Shown here: piece after piece, positions 18,254 through 27,388 of the stretch | How positions within the stretch are numbered: the first letter of the stretch is position 1 | Layout: the number at the start of each line of letters is the position of its first letter | Assembly: GCA_963845485.1 (NCBI GenBank) | Contig: CAWJSI010000003.1 | Coordinates: forward strand, 1-64,000 | Source: Bog-756 sp963845485 | GTDB taxonomy: Bacteria; Actinomycetota; Acidimicrobiia; Acidimicrobiales; RAAP-2 | Length of the DNA: 64,000 nt | Direction of reading: 5' to 3' | Made by a program: the position numbers and the translations under genes | Notes under the pieces: model-generated | What the model saw: only the letters and a program-made list of their open reading frames with translations | Database searches by the model: none | Told to the model about the DNA's origin: nothing

Positions 18254-19869
18254 GCCCATCGCCCCCCGACGCCGGTGGCCCCGGTGAGGGACCCGTCCTG
18301 GTCGTCGACTTCGGGGCCCAGTACGCCCAGCTGATCGCCCGGCGGGTCCGGGAGGCCCACGTCTACTCCGAGATCGTGCCCCACTCGTCCTCGGCCGCCG
18401 ACCTGGTGGCCCGGCACCCGTCGGGGATCATCCTCTCGGGCGGGCCCAAGTCGGTGAACGAGAGCCCGGCACCCACCATCGACCCGGCCATCTACGAAGC
18501 CGGCATCCCCATTCTCGGGATCTGCTACGGCGCCCAGCTGCTGGTCCAACAGCTCGGTGGCGAGGTGTCCCGGACCGGGCGGGGCGAGTACGGGCGGACG
18601 ACACTGACCGTCACCGGCTCCTCGCCGCTGTTCGTCGACTGGCCGGGCGGGGCCGAGGTGTGGATGAGTCACGGGGACGCCATCACCACGGTCCCCACCG
18701 GGTTCGTGGCCACGGCCTCCAGCCCCGACGCCCCGGTGGCCGCCCTCCACGACCCGGACCGGGCCATCTACGGGGTGCAGTTCCATCCCGAGGTGGTCCA
18801 TACCGAGCGGGGTCGCGACCTCCTCGAGCGCTTCCTCTACGACATCTGCCACTGCCCGCCGTCGTGGACCCACACGTCGATCATCGAATCCCAGGTCGAG
18901 GCGGTCCGGGCCCAGGTGGGCCAGTCGCCCGTGCTCTGCGCCCTCTCGGGCGGGGTCGACTCGGCGGTGGCGGCCGCCCTGGTGCACAAGGCCATCGGCG
19001 ACCAGTTGACCTGCGTGTACGTGGACACCGGCCTCATGCGGGCCAACGAGAGCGAGCAGGTGGAGGAGACCTTCCGCCGCCAGTTCCACATCGACCTCGT
19101 CCACGTGAAGGCGGCCGACCGGTTCTTCGAAGCGCTGGCCGGTGTGACCGATCCCGAGACCAAGCGCAAGATCATCGGGGAGCTGTTCATCCGGATCTTC
19201 GAAGAGGTGGCCCGCGACCTCGTCATCGAGGAGTTCGAGCCGGCCGAGGACGGGACACCGGGATCCACCCGATCCGACGAGCCCTCCGGCTATCTCGTCC
19301 AGGGGACGCTCTACCCCGACGTGATCGAGTCGGGGTCGGACTCGGCCGCCACCATCAAGTCCCACCACAACGTGGGCGGCCTGCCCGACGATCTGGCCTT
19401 CGATCTGGTCGAGCCCCTGCGGCTCCTGTTCAAAGACGAGGTCCGGGCCGTCGGCGAGGAGCTCGGGCTGCCCCACGACATCGTCTGGCGACAGCCCTTC
19501 CCGGGCCCGGGCCTGGCCGTCCGCATCGTGGGCGAGGTCACGCCCGAACGGGCCGACATCCTGCGGGCCGCCGACGCCATCGTGGTCGAGGAGATCCGCC
19601 GGGCCGGCCTCTACCGCGACCTGTGGCAGAGCTTCGCCGTCCTGCCTGCCGTCCGCACCGTCGGGGTGATGGGGGACGGGCGGACCTACGCCTATCCGGT
19701 GGTCATCCGGGCCGTGACCAGTGACGACGCCATGACCGCCGACTGGGCGCGCCTCCCCTACGACCTGTTGGAGCGGCTCTCTTCGCGCATCATCAACGAG
19801 GTCGAGGGCATCAACCGGGTGGCACTGGACATCACGTCCAAGCCTCCCGGCACCATCGAATGGGAATGA
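18250..19869 (+). CDS. guaA: GMP synthase (glutamine-hydrolysing)
   Basis: GuaA converts XMP to GMP. The N-terminal glutaminase domain has the nucleophile loop ILGICYGAQLLVQQLGG and the His-Glu of GVQFHPEVVHT. The ATP-pyrophosphatase P-loop is CALSGGVDSAVAAALVHKA, and the C-terminal dimerisation domain ends in INRVALDITSKPPGTIEWE (typical). The TTG start at 18250 overlaps the guaB3 TGA; no better start lies nearby, and 539 residues is normal. ATGs at 19860 and 19866 for the next gene lie inside its last codons. Confidence 0.97.
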   Translation: MSPSPPDAGGPGEGPVLVVDFGAQYAQLIARRVREAHVYSEIVPHSSSAADLVARHPSGIILSGGPKSVNESPAPTIDPAIYEAGIPILGICYGAQLLVQQLGGEVSRTGRGEYGRTTLTVTGSSPLFVDWPGGAEVWMSHGDAITTVPTGFVATASSPDAPVAALHDPDRAIYGVQFHPEVVHTERGRDLLERFLYDICHCPPSWTHTSIIESQVEAVRAQVGQSPVLCALSGGVDSAVAAALVHKAIGDQLTCVYVDTGLMRANESEQVEETFRRQFHIDLVHVKAADRFFEALAGVTDPETKRKIIGELFIRIFEEVARDLVIEEFEPAEDGTPGSTRSDEPSGYLVQGTLYPDVIESGSDSAATIKSHHNVGGLPDDLAFDLVEPLRLLFKDEVRAVGEELGLPHDIVWRQPFPGPGLAVRIVGEVTPERADILRAADAIVVEEIRRAGLYRDLWQSFAVLPAVRTVGVMGDGRTYAYPVVIRAVTSDDAMTADWARLPYDLLERLSSRIINEVEGINRVALDITSKPPGTIEWE

Positions 19870-22403
19870 CCGCGCTGGGCGGGGGCCCCGACTCGCTCCC
19901 GGGAATGGACGGCGATCCGGGACCCTCCGATCCGGAGGGGGCCGCTCCCCACAACCGGTGGGCCGAGCCCGAGCATCCGTCCTCGGATCCGGGGCCCACG
20001 GCCCCAACCGAGATCGTCCCTCCCTCCCGGGGGAACCCGGTCCGGGCCGAGGCGCTCCTCGAAGGGTTGACCGGACCCCAGCGCGAGTCGGTCGTCCACC
20101 GGGGCAGCCCGCTGCTCATCGTGGCCGGGGCCGGGTCGGGCAAGACCCGGGTGCTGACCCGGCGGATCGCCCATCTCATCGCCACCGGTGACGCCAAGCC
20201 GTGGCAGATCCTCGCCATCACCTTCACCAACAAGGCCGCCGACGAGATGCGCAAGCGGGTGGTCGACCTCATCGGTCCCCGGGGTGAGCGGATGTGGGTG
20301 TCGACGTTCCACTCCGCCTGCGTGCGGATCCTCCGGGCCCACGGTGACCGGCTCGGCTACAAGGGATCGTTCACCATCTACGACGACGCCGACTCGCGTC
20401 GCCTGGTGGAGATCGTGGCCCGGGAGCTCGACATCGACACGAAGAAGATGTCGCCGCGCTCCATCCTCGGCCAGATCAGCCAGGCCAAGTCCTCCCAGCA
20501 GGGACCCGAGGAGTACCGGGCGGCGGCGGTGACCATCTTCGACCGGCGGATCGCCGACGTCTTCGACCTCTACCAGCAGCGGATGGTGGCGGCCAACGCC
20601 ATGGACTTCGACGACCTGCTCCTCAACGTGGTCCGTCTCTTCCGGCTGCACCCCGACGTGCTCGAGCACTACCGGGGTCGCTTCACCCACATCCTGATCG
20701 ACGAGTACCAGGACACCAACGCCGTCCAGAACGCCCTGGCCGTCCTGTTGGCCGGTGGGCACCGCAACATCGTGGTGGTGGGGGACAGCGACCAGTCGGT
20801 CTACCGCTTCCGGGGGGCGGACATCTCCAACATCCTCGACTTCGAGCAGGCCTTCCCCGACGCCACCGCCATCACCCTCGACCAGAACTTCCGCTCCACC
20901 CAGACCATCCTCGACGCCGCCAACGCGGTGATCACCAACAACGTGTCCCGGAAGCCCAAGTCCCTCTGGACCGACGGGGGCCCGGGCGGGATGATCGTCC
21001 GCTACCGGGCCGAGGACGAGCACGACGAGGCCGAGTGGGTGGCCCACGAGATCGTGCGGCTGCGGAGCGAGCAGGGCCTCCGGTGGGGGGACGTGGCCGT
21101 CTTCTACCGGACCAACGCCCAGTCCGCCGCCCTGGAGGGGGCCATCGTCCACGCCGAGGTGCCCTACAAGGTGGTGGGGGGCACCAAGTTCTACGACCGG
21201 CGCGAGATCAAAGACGTCATGGCCTATCTGAAGGTGCTGGTCAACCCGGACGACGAGATCAGCTGGCGTCGGATCGTCAACGTCCCCAAGCGCGGCGTGG
21301 GCGACACCTCGGTGGCCAAGCTGTCGGGATGGGCCGGCTCACGGGGCCGGTCCTTCGGCGACGCTGTGGCCCACGCCGCCGAGGTGGGCATCGGGGGCAA
21401 GGCGGCCCGGTCCCTGGTCGACCTGGCCGCGTTGTTGGAGCGCCTGCGCGAAAAGATGGCCCTACCCCCGCTGGTCGACGAGAACGGTGACGCCCTCCCC
21501 CCGCGTGAGCCCGACGTCATCGACAGCCCCGTCCCGGTGGCCGGGGAGGAGGCGGACGACCAGGAGACCCTCACACCGGGGGCCCTCGTCACCGCCGTAG
21601 TGGAGGACAGCGGCTACCGCAGCGAACTCCTCTCCGAGGGCACCATCGAGGCGTTGGGCCGGGTCGAGAACGTCGACACCCTGGTGGGCATGGCCGCCGA
21701 GTACCGCACGCTGGCCGAGTTCTTGGAGGCCGCCTCGCTGGTGGCCGACTCCGACGAACTCGGCGGGGACGGCACCAAGGTCTCCCTCATGACGCTGCAC
21801 ATCGCCAAGGGTCTCGAGTTCCCCGCCGTCTTCTTGGTGGGGATGGAAGACGGCGTCTTCCCCCACATGCGCTCCCTCGGGGATCCGGTCGAGCTCGAAG
21901 AGGAGCGGCGGCTCTGCTACGTGGGCATCACCCGGGCCGAGCGCCACCTCTACGTCTCCCACGCCTGGAGCCGCATGCTCTACGGACGGGGGAGCAGCAA
22001 CATCCCCAGCCGCTTCCTCAACGAAATCCCCGACGAGCTGGTCCGCGACGTGGGGGGCGACGCCGCCAGCCGTAACAGCTGGGGGTCCGGACGGGTCGGC
22101 GGCGACCGGTTCGGTGACCGCGCTCCTCGCGACGAGGGGGGCACGCCGGGCCGGAGCGTCTTCGGCCGGGGGGTGGCCGATGCCGAGTTCGACGCCACCG
22201 GCCGTCGGCGCCGGGAGCCGGTGTCGAGCGGTGCCGAGCTGCTCGGCCTCGAGCCCGGGGACGTCGTCGTCCACGGCAAGTGGGGCGAGGGCACGGTCGT
22301 CGAGGCGTCGGGGACCGGTGAGGACGCCGAGGCCACGGTGGTGTTCGGGTCGGTGGGGCGCAAGAAGCTGCTGCTCCGGATGGCGCCCGTGAAGCGGGCC
22401 TAG
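19860..22403 (+). CDS. pcrA: UvrD/PcrA-type DNA helicase
   Basis: Superfamily 1A 3'-5' helicase used in replication and repair. The Q-motif LTGPQRESV is at about residues 70-78, Walker A VAGAGSGKTRVLT at 88-100, Walker B LIDEYQDTN near 280, then GDSDQSVYRFRGA, LDQNFRST and the C-terminal VSLMTLHIAKGLEFPAVF and CYVGITRAERHLYVS. The last 50 residues (PGDVVVHGKWGEGTVVEASG and following) are the PcrA C-terminal domain that contacts RNA polymerase. The first 60 residues are Pro/Gly-rich and probably disordered. ATG 19860 overlaps guaA; ATG 19866 is an alternative. Total 847 residues. Confidence 0.95.
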   Translation: MGMTALGGGPDSLPGMDGDPGPSDPEGAAPHNRWAEPEHPSSDPGPTAPTEIVPPSRGNPVRAEALLEGLTGPQRESVVHRGSPLLIVAGAGSGKTRVLTRRIAHLIATGDAKPWQILAITFTNKAADEMRKRVVDLIGPRGERMWVSTFHSACVRILRAHGDRLGYKGSFTIYDDADSRRLVEIVARELDIDTKKMSPRSILGQISQAKSSQQGPEEYRAAAVTIFDRRIADVFDLYQQRMVAANAMDFDDLLLNVVRLFRLHPDVLEHYRGRFTHILIDEYQDTNAVQNALAVLLAGGHRNIVVVGDSDQSVYRFRGADISNILDFEQAFPDATAITLDQNFRSTQTILDAANAVITNNVSRKPKSLWTDGGPGGMIVRYRAEDEHDEAEWVAHEIVRLRSEQGLRWGDVAVFYRTNAQSAALEGAIVHAEVPYKVVGGTKFYDRREIKDVMAYLKVLVNPDDEISWRRIVNVPKRGVGDTSVAKLSGWAGSRGRSFGDAVAHAAEVGIGGKAARSLVDLAALLERLREKMALPPLVDENGDALPPREPDVIDSPVPVAGEEADDQETLTPGALVTAVVEDSGYRSELLSEGTIEALGRVENVDTLVGMAAEYRTLAEFLEAASLVADSDELGGDGTKVSLMTLHIAKGLEFPAVFLVGMEDGVFPHMRSLGDPVELEEERRLCYVGITRAERHLYVSHAWSRMLYGRGSSNIPSRFLNEIPDELVRDVGGDAASRNSWGSGRVGGDRFGDRAPRDEGGTPGRSVFGRGVADAEFDATGRRRREPVSSGAELLGLEPGDVVVHGKWGEGTVVEASGTGEDAEATVVFGSVGRKKLLLRMAPVKRA

Positions 22404-22415
22404 GAGGGTCGGGCC

Positions 22416-23219
22416 ATGGTCGGAAAGCTGACGAAGCACCGCTACGAGGAGGAGCTGCTGCGGCTCCAGGGTGACCTGGCCGCCATGACCGGGTGGATCC
22501 AGCGCAGCGGGGCCCGGGTGGTAGTGGTCTTCGAGGGCCGTGACGCCGCCGGCAAGGGCGGGGTGATCAAGCGGATCAGCCAGTACCTGAGCCCGAGGGT
22601 CTGTCGGATCGTGGCCCTCCCCACCCCGACCGAGCGTGAGAAGGGCGAGTGGTACTTCCAGCGGTACGTGGCCGAGCTCCCCTCGGCCGGTGAGATCACC
22701 CTGTTCGACCGGAGTTGGTACAACCGGGCCGGGGTCGAGCGGGTCATGGGCTTTTGCACCGACGAGCAGTACCAGCGCTTCCTGCGCCAGTGCCCGGTCT
22801 TCGAGCACCAGCTGATCGAGGACGGGATCATTGTGTTGAAGTACTGGTTCTCGGTCAGCGACGAGGAGCAGGAGCGCCGGTTCCAGAGCCGGGTGGACGA
22901 CCCACTCCGGCGCTGGAAGCTGAGCCCCATGGACCTCGAAGCCCGACAGCGCTGGGTCGATTACTCACGGGCAAAGGACACCATGTTCCTCCACACCGAC
23001 ACGGCCGAGTCGCCCTGGTACGTGGTGGAGGCCGACGACAAGCGTCGGGCCCGGCTCAACTGCATCGCCCATCTGTTGAGCCAGGTTCCCTACCAGCCCA
23101 TCGAGTCGGTCAAGCCTCGCCTGCCCAAGCGGGTGAAGGACGAGAACTACGAGCGGCCACCCCGGGACCTCGCCACCTACGTCCCGGACTACGTGGCCAC
23201 CATGCCCGACCACTCGTAA
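22416..23219 (+). CDS. ppk2: Polyphosphate kinase 2 family protein
   Basis: PPK2 enzymes phosphorylate nucleotides with polyphosphate. Walker A is VVVFEGRDAAGKGGVIKRI, with the lid and base-binding motifs EKGEWYFQRYVAELP and FDRSWYNRAGVERVMGFC. The segment KYWFSVSDEEQERRF and the RRWKLSPMDLEARQRW region are characteristic of single-domain PPK2. The length of 267 residues is standard. Whether it prefers GDP, ADP or AMP cannot be told by eye. It starts 12 bases after pcrA, so it may be on the same transcript, and it converges with the dprE2 operon. Confidence 0.93.
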   Translation: MVGKLTKHRYEEELLRLQGDLAAMTGWIQRSGARVVVVFEGRDAAGKGGVIKRISQYLSPRVCRIVALPTPTEREKGEWYFQRYVAELPSAGEITLFDRSWYNRAGVERVMGFCTDEQYQRFLRQCPVFEHQLIEDGIIVLKYWFSVSDEEQERRFQSRVDDPLRRWKLSPMDLEARQRWVDYSRAKDTMFLHTDTAESPWYVVEADDKRRARLNCIAHLLSQVPYQPIESVKPRLPKRVKDENYERPPRDLATYVPDYVATMPDHS

Positions 23220-23234
23220 CCCGAACGGAGACCC

Positions 23235-23996
23235 TCAGCCGGGCATCCGACGCCACACCATCCGGGGAAGGTGGCGCATCACGGCGAACACCCACCGGAG
23301 GATGGGTGGGGCGTAGACGACCGAGGCACCTGAACCGATGCCGGCTACCACGGCATCGGCCACCGCCTCGGGCGTGGTCGAGAAGGGGGCCGGTGTCATC
23401 CCCTCGGTCATCCGGCCCACCACGAATCCCGGACGCACGATCATCACGTCCACGCCACTGCCGACGAGGGAGTCCCCGAGCCCTTGGGCGAAGGCATCGA
23501 GTCCGGACTTGGACGAGCCGTAGATGAAGTTGGCGCTCCGGGCCCGCTCGCCGGCCACCGAGGACAGCACCACGATGCGTCCGTGACCCTGATGGCGGAG
23601 CCGGTTGGACACGGCCAGGATGGCCGAGGCCAGTCCGGAGAAGTTGGTGGTGAGGACGGTGGCGGCCGCCACCGGGTCCAGTTCGTCGGTGGCCTGGTCC
23701 CCGAGCAGCCCGGCGGCCACGAGGACGAGGTCGATGTCGCCGAAACGGGTGAAGACGTCGTCGGCGAAGGCGGCGTGGTGGGCGGGGTCGGTGGCGTCGA
23801 AGGCGACGGACTCGGCGACGTCGGCCCCGGCCGCCTTGGCCCGGACGACCGCCTCGGTGAGGCGGCTTCCCTCCCGGCCCGCCAGGACCACGGTCCTACA
23901 GCGGGTGGGTACCAGCCTGTCCACGATGGCCTGGGCGATCTCCGAGGATCCTCCAAGGACCAGCACCGATTGGGGCCGCCCGATGGCGTCGATCAT
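23235..23996 (-). CDS. dprE2: Decaprenylphospho-2-keto-erythro-pentose reductase (SDR)
   Basis: Short-chain dehydrogenase that reduces the keto intermediate made by DprE1 to decaprenyl-phosphoryl-arabinose (DPA). The Rossmann motif LVLGGSSEIAQAIVDRL is unlike the usual GxxxGxG but matches DprE2 proteins. The catalytic Ser and Tyr-x-x-x-Lys are in VVLSSVAGERARS and NFIYGSSKSGLDAFAQGL, followed by VMIVRPGFVVGRMTEGM. ATG 23996 overlaps the dprE1 TGA (ATGA), giving 253 residues, the size of the mycobacterial enzyme. It is the last gene of the ubiA-dprE1-dprE2 operon and ends against ppk2. Confidence 0.92.
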   Translation of the reverse strand: MIDAIGRPQSVLVLGGSSEIAQAIVDRLVPTRCRTVVLAGREGSRLTEAVVRAKAAGADVAESVAFDATDPAHHAAFADDVFTRFGDIDLVLVAAGLLGDQATDELDPVAAATVLTTNFSGLASAILAVSNRLRHQGHGRIVVLSSVAGERARSANFIYGSSKSGLDAFAQGLGDSLVGSGVDVMIVRPGFVVGRMTEGMTPAPFSTTPEAVADAVVAGIGSGASVVYAPPILRWVFAVMRHLPRMVWRRMPG

Positions 23997-25654
23997 GAGT
24001 TTGTCCGTTCTGATCTTGTGTCTGATGGGGTGGTGGTCGCCGCGGCCTTCGTGGGCGCGGCCTTCGTGGCCGCGGCCTTCGTGGCCGGCGAGCGCGTGGT
24101 GGCCGCCTTCGTGGCGGTGGTTGCCTTTGTCGCGGCGGCTTTCTTCGCCGTGGCCTTCTTGGCCACTTGCTTGGTCGTCCGCTTCGCGGTTGGGGCTTTC
24201 GTGGCCCGGGTCCGCGTGCTGGGCGCTGCCTTGGTGGGGCGCGTCGTATTCGGCGAGGGGGTATCCGAACACAGCCCGAGTCGGCGTCCGAGATCGGAGC
24301 GGAGGACACCCGTCGGATCGACCCGATCCCGGACCGCCTGCCATTCGCCGGCCCGTGGGTACATGGCCCGGAACGCCTCGGGTGAGACCCGCGAGTCCTT
24401 CGCCAGGTAGACGCGTCCACCGGCGGTGAGCACCTGCTCGTCGAGGTCGTCGAGCAGATGGTCCAGCTCGGGATGACCCACGGGAAGGTCGAGGGCCAGG
24501 GTCCATCCGGGCATCGGGAAGGACAGCGGCCCTGGGTCACCGGGACCGAACCGCTTGAGCACGGCCAGGAAGCTGGCCAGTTTCAGCTCGGTCAACCGCT
24601 CGATGACGGTGCGGACCGTCTCGCCGTGGCGGTCGGGCACGACGAACTGGTACTGGAGGAACCCCTTCTTCCCGTAGAGGCGGTTCCAGTCACCCACGCC
24701 GTCGAGGGGATGGAAGAAGCCGGTCATGTGGTGGGGTTTGGCCACCTGATGGAGGGGGGCCTTGCGGAACCAGAACTCGTTGAAGGCGCCGACGGTCACG
24801 GGGTTGAGGAGCCCGCTCGGCGGGGTCAGCGGGACGCGGGCGAGGGTCCTCGGCACGAACTGGCGCGCCCGGTCGGGTGAGCGCCGAAGCCGGTCGGGCA
24901 GATCCTCCAATCGGGCGTGGTCGCCCCTCGTGAGGACCGAGCGTCCGAGCCGGCTCCCGGTGGACTGGCAGTCGATCCAAGCCACCGAGTACCGGTAGGC
25001 ATCGTCGCCGGTGAGCATCTTGTCCATGACGGTGTCGAGGTCGGCGGCCCGCTCGGTGTCCACCAGCATGTAGCTGGTCTCGACGGGGATCATCTGGAGG
25101 GTGGCCGAGGTGATCACCCCGGTGAGGCCCATGCCCCCGGCCGTGGCCCAGAACAGCTCGGGGTCCGACGATGCCGACACGACTGCGGTGCCGGTCGGGC
25201 TGACGAGGGTCATCTCGATCACGTGCGAGCAGAAGCTCCCGTCCACGTGGTGGTTCTTCCCGTGGATGTCGGCGGCGATGGCCCCTCCGACCGTCACCAG
25301 CCGGGTTCCCGGGGTCACAGGCACGAACCAGCCGAGTGGGACGAAGCGCTCCATCAGGGTCTGCAGGCTGACACCAGCGCCCACGGTCACCGTGCCCGAC
25401 TCGAGGTCGACATGGTGGAGGGCGTCGAGCCACGTGGCGTCGAGGACCGCACCCCCGGCGTTCTGGGCGGCGTCGCCGTAGCTGCGTCCGAGGCCGCGGG
25501 CGATGATGCCCCGCTTGTCCGTTCCCGGCGCCACGGCGTCGGCCATGGCCTGGTCCACGATGTCAGGATGGACGGCGTGGACCACCTTCGAGGAGGTGGG
25601 GGCGGTTCTGCCCCATCCGGTGAGGAGGGAGCGCCGCCCCCGGGGACCGCTCAC
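23993..25654 (-). CDS. dprE1: Decaprenylphosphoryl-beta-D-ribose oxidase with Lys/Ala/Thr-rich C-terminal tail
   Basis: FAD enzyme that oxidises the 2'-OH of decaprenyl-phosphoryl-ribose, first half of the epimerisation to the arabinose donor. The N-terminal motifs GWGRTAPTSSKVV, GLGRSYGDAAQNAGG and TPGTRLVTVGGAIAADIHGK match the FAD-binding domain; the middle has KKGFLQYQFVVPD and FGPGDPGPLSFPMPGWTLA. GTG 25654 overlaps the ubiA stop (GTGA). The protein has 553 residues against about 460 usual. The excess is a tail of about 92 residues (462-553) of KAAATK/TTKQVAKK-type repeats with about 20 Lys/Arg and only 3 acidic residues, like histone H1 tails. Core function is secure; the tail's role is unknown. 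Confidence 0.92.
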   Translation of the reverse strand: MSGPRGRRSLLTGWGRTAPTSSKVVHAVHPDIVDQAMADAVAPGTDKRGIIARGLGRSYGDAAQNAGGAVLDATWLDALHHVDLESGTVTVGAGVSLQTLMERFVPLGWFVPVTPGTRLVTVGGAIAADIHGKNHHVDGSFCSHVIEMTLVSPTGTAVVSASSDPELFWATAGGMGLTGVITSATLQMIPVETSYMLVDTERAADLDTVMDKMLTGDDAYRYSVAWIDCQSTGSRLGRSVLTRGDHARLEDLPDRLRRSPDRARQFVPRTLARVPLTPPSGLLNPVTVGAFNEFWFRKAPLHQVAKPHHMTGFFHPLDGVGDWNRLYGKKGFLQYQFVVPDRHGETVRTVIERLTELKLASFLAVLKRFGPGDPGPLSFPMPGWTLALDLPVGHPELDHLLDDLDEQVLTAGGRVYLAKDSRVSPEAFRAMYPRAGEWQAVRDRVDPTGVLRSDLGRRLGLCSDTPSPNTTRPTKAAPSTRTRATKAPTAKRTTKQVAKKATAKKAAATKATTATKAATTRSPATKAAATKAAPTKAAATTTPSDTRSERTNS

Positions 25655-26712
25655 GTGGCGTAGACACCGATGGCGAACAGGGCGACCCAGCACACCCCGT
25701 AGATCTGCAGCCGGTGGTCGTGCAGGGCCAACTCCTCGGGGGCCGCCCCGGACCCGGCGTCCAACAGACGCATGATGTGGAGGAGGGCGATGGTGAAGGG
25801 GATCACGCTCAGCTGGAACCAGATGGGGTCGGATCCGTGGTGGAGCTCGGCGGCCCGGCTGAACGCCCACAGGCAGTAGGCGGTGACGGTCACGGCCGCC
25901 GAGAGGGTGCGCACCGACCGCAGGAAGGTGGGGGAGTAGAGGCCCAGTGTCTGTCGTACCGTGCCGTCGTCGGTCTGCTCGTCGGCGAGCAACTTCTTCT
26001 CGCCCGACCGCTTCCCGGTCACGATGAGCAGGGAGCCGAACGAGGCCACGATGAGGAACCAGTCGGACAACGCCACCCCGGTGGCCACGCCACCGGCCAC
26101 GGCCCGGAGCACGAATCCCGCGCTCACGGCGGCCAGATCCAGGACGGGCTCGTTCTTCAGCCCGAGCGAGTAGCCCACGTTGACCAGGGCGTAGATGGCC
26201 ATGACCAGGGCCAGGTGCCACCCCTCGAGCCACTGGCCGAGCCCGATGGCGATGGCCAGCATGACCACACCGATGACCACGGCGAGGCGCACGGGCACAG
26301 CACCTGAGGCCACCGGGCGGAAGCGCTTGGTCGGGTGGGCCCGGTCGGCCCCGGCATCGATGGCGTCATTGAGGAAGTACGTGCCCGAGGCGGCCACACA
26401 GAAGATGCCGAAGGCGGCGATGGCGTGCCACAGGACAGTGTGGTGGTGGAGGACCCCGGCGGCGGCCGGCGCCACGAAGACCAGGAGGTTCTTGATCCAC
26501 TGCTTGGGCCGACACAGCTTCACCAGGCCCACCGGAAGTGAAGCTGGTTCGCGTCCGGGCTGGCCGGGATAGTCGTCGGATCGGTCCACAGCTTCAGCCG
26601 AAGTGGTCAAGGCGTCCTCGGGAGGGTCGGGGTCGTGCCACCTGTGCCGGAGCGACGGTAGCACGCAGTTCCAGGCTAGGGCCTTACCCAGGGGTGGTGG
26701 GGGCGGAGCCAT
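25651..26712 (-). CDS. ubiA: Decaprenyl-phosphate phosphoribosyltransferase (UbiA family)
   Basis: Membrane prenyltransferase that adds 5-phosphoribose to decaprenyl phosphate, first step to DPA (Rv3806c type). It begins with LVKLCRPKQWIKNLLVF, then carries the first Asp-rich motif TYFLNDAIDAGADRAHPTKRF, and has about eight hydrophobic segments. The product feeds DprE1 and DprE2, which follow with 4-base overlaps. The start is uncertain. ATG 26712 has an excellent GAGGAGG site 5 bases upstream but adds a Pro/His-rich lead. TTG 26610 with a GAGGA nearby gives a protein that begins closer to the core. The divergent B12-domain gene starts about 60 bases away. Confidence 0.9.
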   Translation of the reverse strand: MAPPPPPLGKALAWNCVLPSLRHRWHDPDPPEDALTTSAEAVDRSDDYPGQPGREPASLPVGLVKLCRPKQWIKNLLVFVAPAAAGVLHHHTVLWHAIAAFGIFCVAASGTYFLNDAIDAGADRAHPTKRFRPVASGAVPVRLAVVIGVVMLAIAIGLGQWLEGWHLALVMAIYALVNVGYSLGLKNEPVLDLAAVSAGFVLRAVAGGVATGVALSDWFLIVASFGSLLIVTGKRSGEKKLLADEQTDDGTVRQTLGLYSPTFLRSVRTLSAAVTVTAYCLWAFSRAAELHHGSDPIWFQLSVIPFTIALLHIMRLLDAGSGAAPEELALHDHRLQIYGVCWVALFAIGVYAT

Positions 26713-26773
26713 CCCGGCCTCCTCGGAGCCCGGATGGGCTTTTCGCACCGGTCAGCGCTTAGTATCTGCCTCC

Positions 26774-27190
26774 GTGAAACGCCCGTATCGAGTGGTGGTG
26801 GCCAAACCCGGTCTGGACGGGCACGATCGGGGTGCCAAGGTCATCGCCCGGGCCCTTCGCGACGCCGGCTTCGAGGTCATCTACACCGGCCTGCACCAGA
26901 CCGCCGAGCAGGTCGTCCAGGCGGTCATCCAAGAAGATGCCGACGCCGTCGGCCTCTCCCTCCTGTCCGGTGCCCACCTCACCTTGGTGCCCCGGGTCAT
27001 CGACGGCCTGCGTGAGCAGGATCGGGGCGATGTGCTGGTCCTGGTGGGTGGGATCATCCCCGCCGACGACATCCCGGTCCTGAAGGACATGGGGGTGGCT
27101 GAGGTCTTCACCCCGGGTGCCCCCCTCCCCGCCATCGGCGCTTGGCTGGGCGATGCCCTCGACCAACGGGAGAGCGGAGTGACCGGCTGA
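26774..27190 (+). CDS. Stand-alone B12-binding domain protein (methylmalonyl-CoA mutase C-terminal type)
   Basis: Adenosylcobalamin-binding Rossmann domain of 138 residues. The base-off histidine motif DxHxxG is present as AKPGLDGHDRGAKVIA, with the SLLSGAH and LVGGIIPADD loops that complete the cobalamin pocket. This is the size and sequence of the separate small subunit used by split acyl-CoA mutases; the large catalytic subunit must lie elsewhere. The GTG at 26774 is the first start after a stop-rich spacer. It is divergent from ubiA. Which mutase it serves cannot be told from here. Confidence 0.88.
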   Translation: MKRPYRVVVAKPGLDGHDRGAKVIARALRDAGFEVIYTGLHQTAEQVVQAVIQEDADAVGLSLLSGAHLTLVPRVIDGLREQDRGDVLVLVGGIIPADDIPVLKDMGVAEVFTPGAPLPAIGAWLGDALDQRESGVTG

Positions 27191-27388
27191 TACCGACCCG
27201 GGCCCGATGCCCGAGACACCAGCCGCGACCCCGACCCGGGTGACCCACCCGTAATGCGGCCCACGGGCCGACATGCTGGGCCGAGGGGCGGAGTCACGAC
27301 GAGGAACCGACCGCTTTCAACGGCACCGTTCGCAGTGACGACAACGACCGAATCAACCAGGTAGGACAGACAGAGAGGAACAGATCCG

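Noticed and set aside
23484..24410. Ala/Val/Phe-rich membrane-like open frame on the plus strand
   Set aside because: It is the complement of the Lys/Ala-rich DprE1 tail and the dprE2 gene; AAATK repeats read backward give FVAAA.
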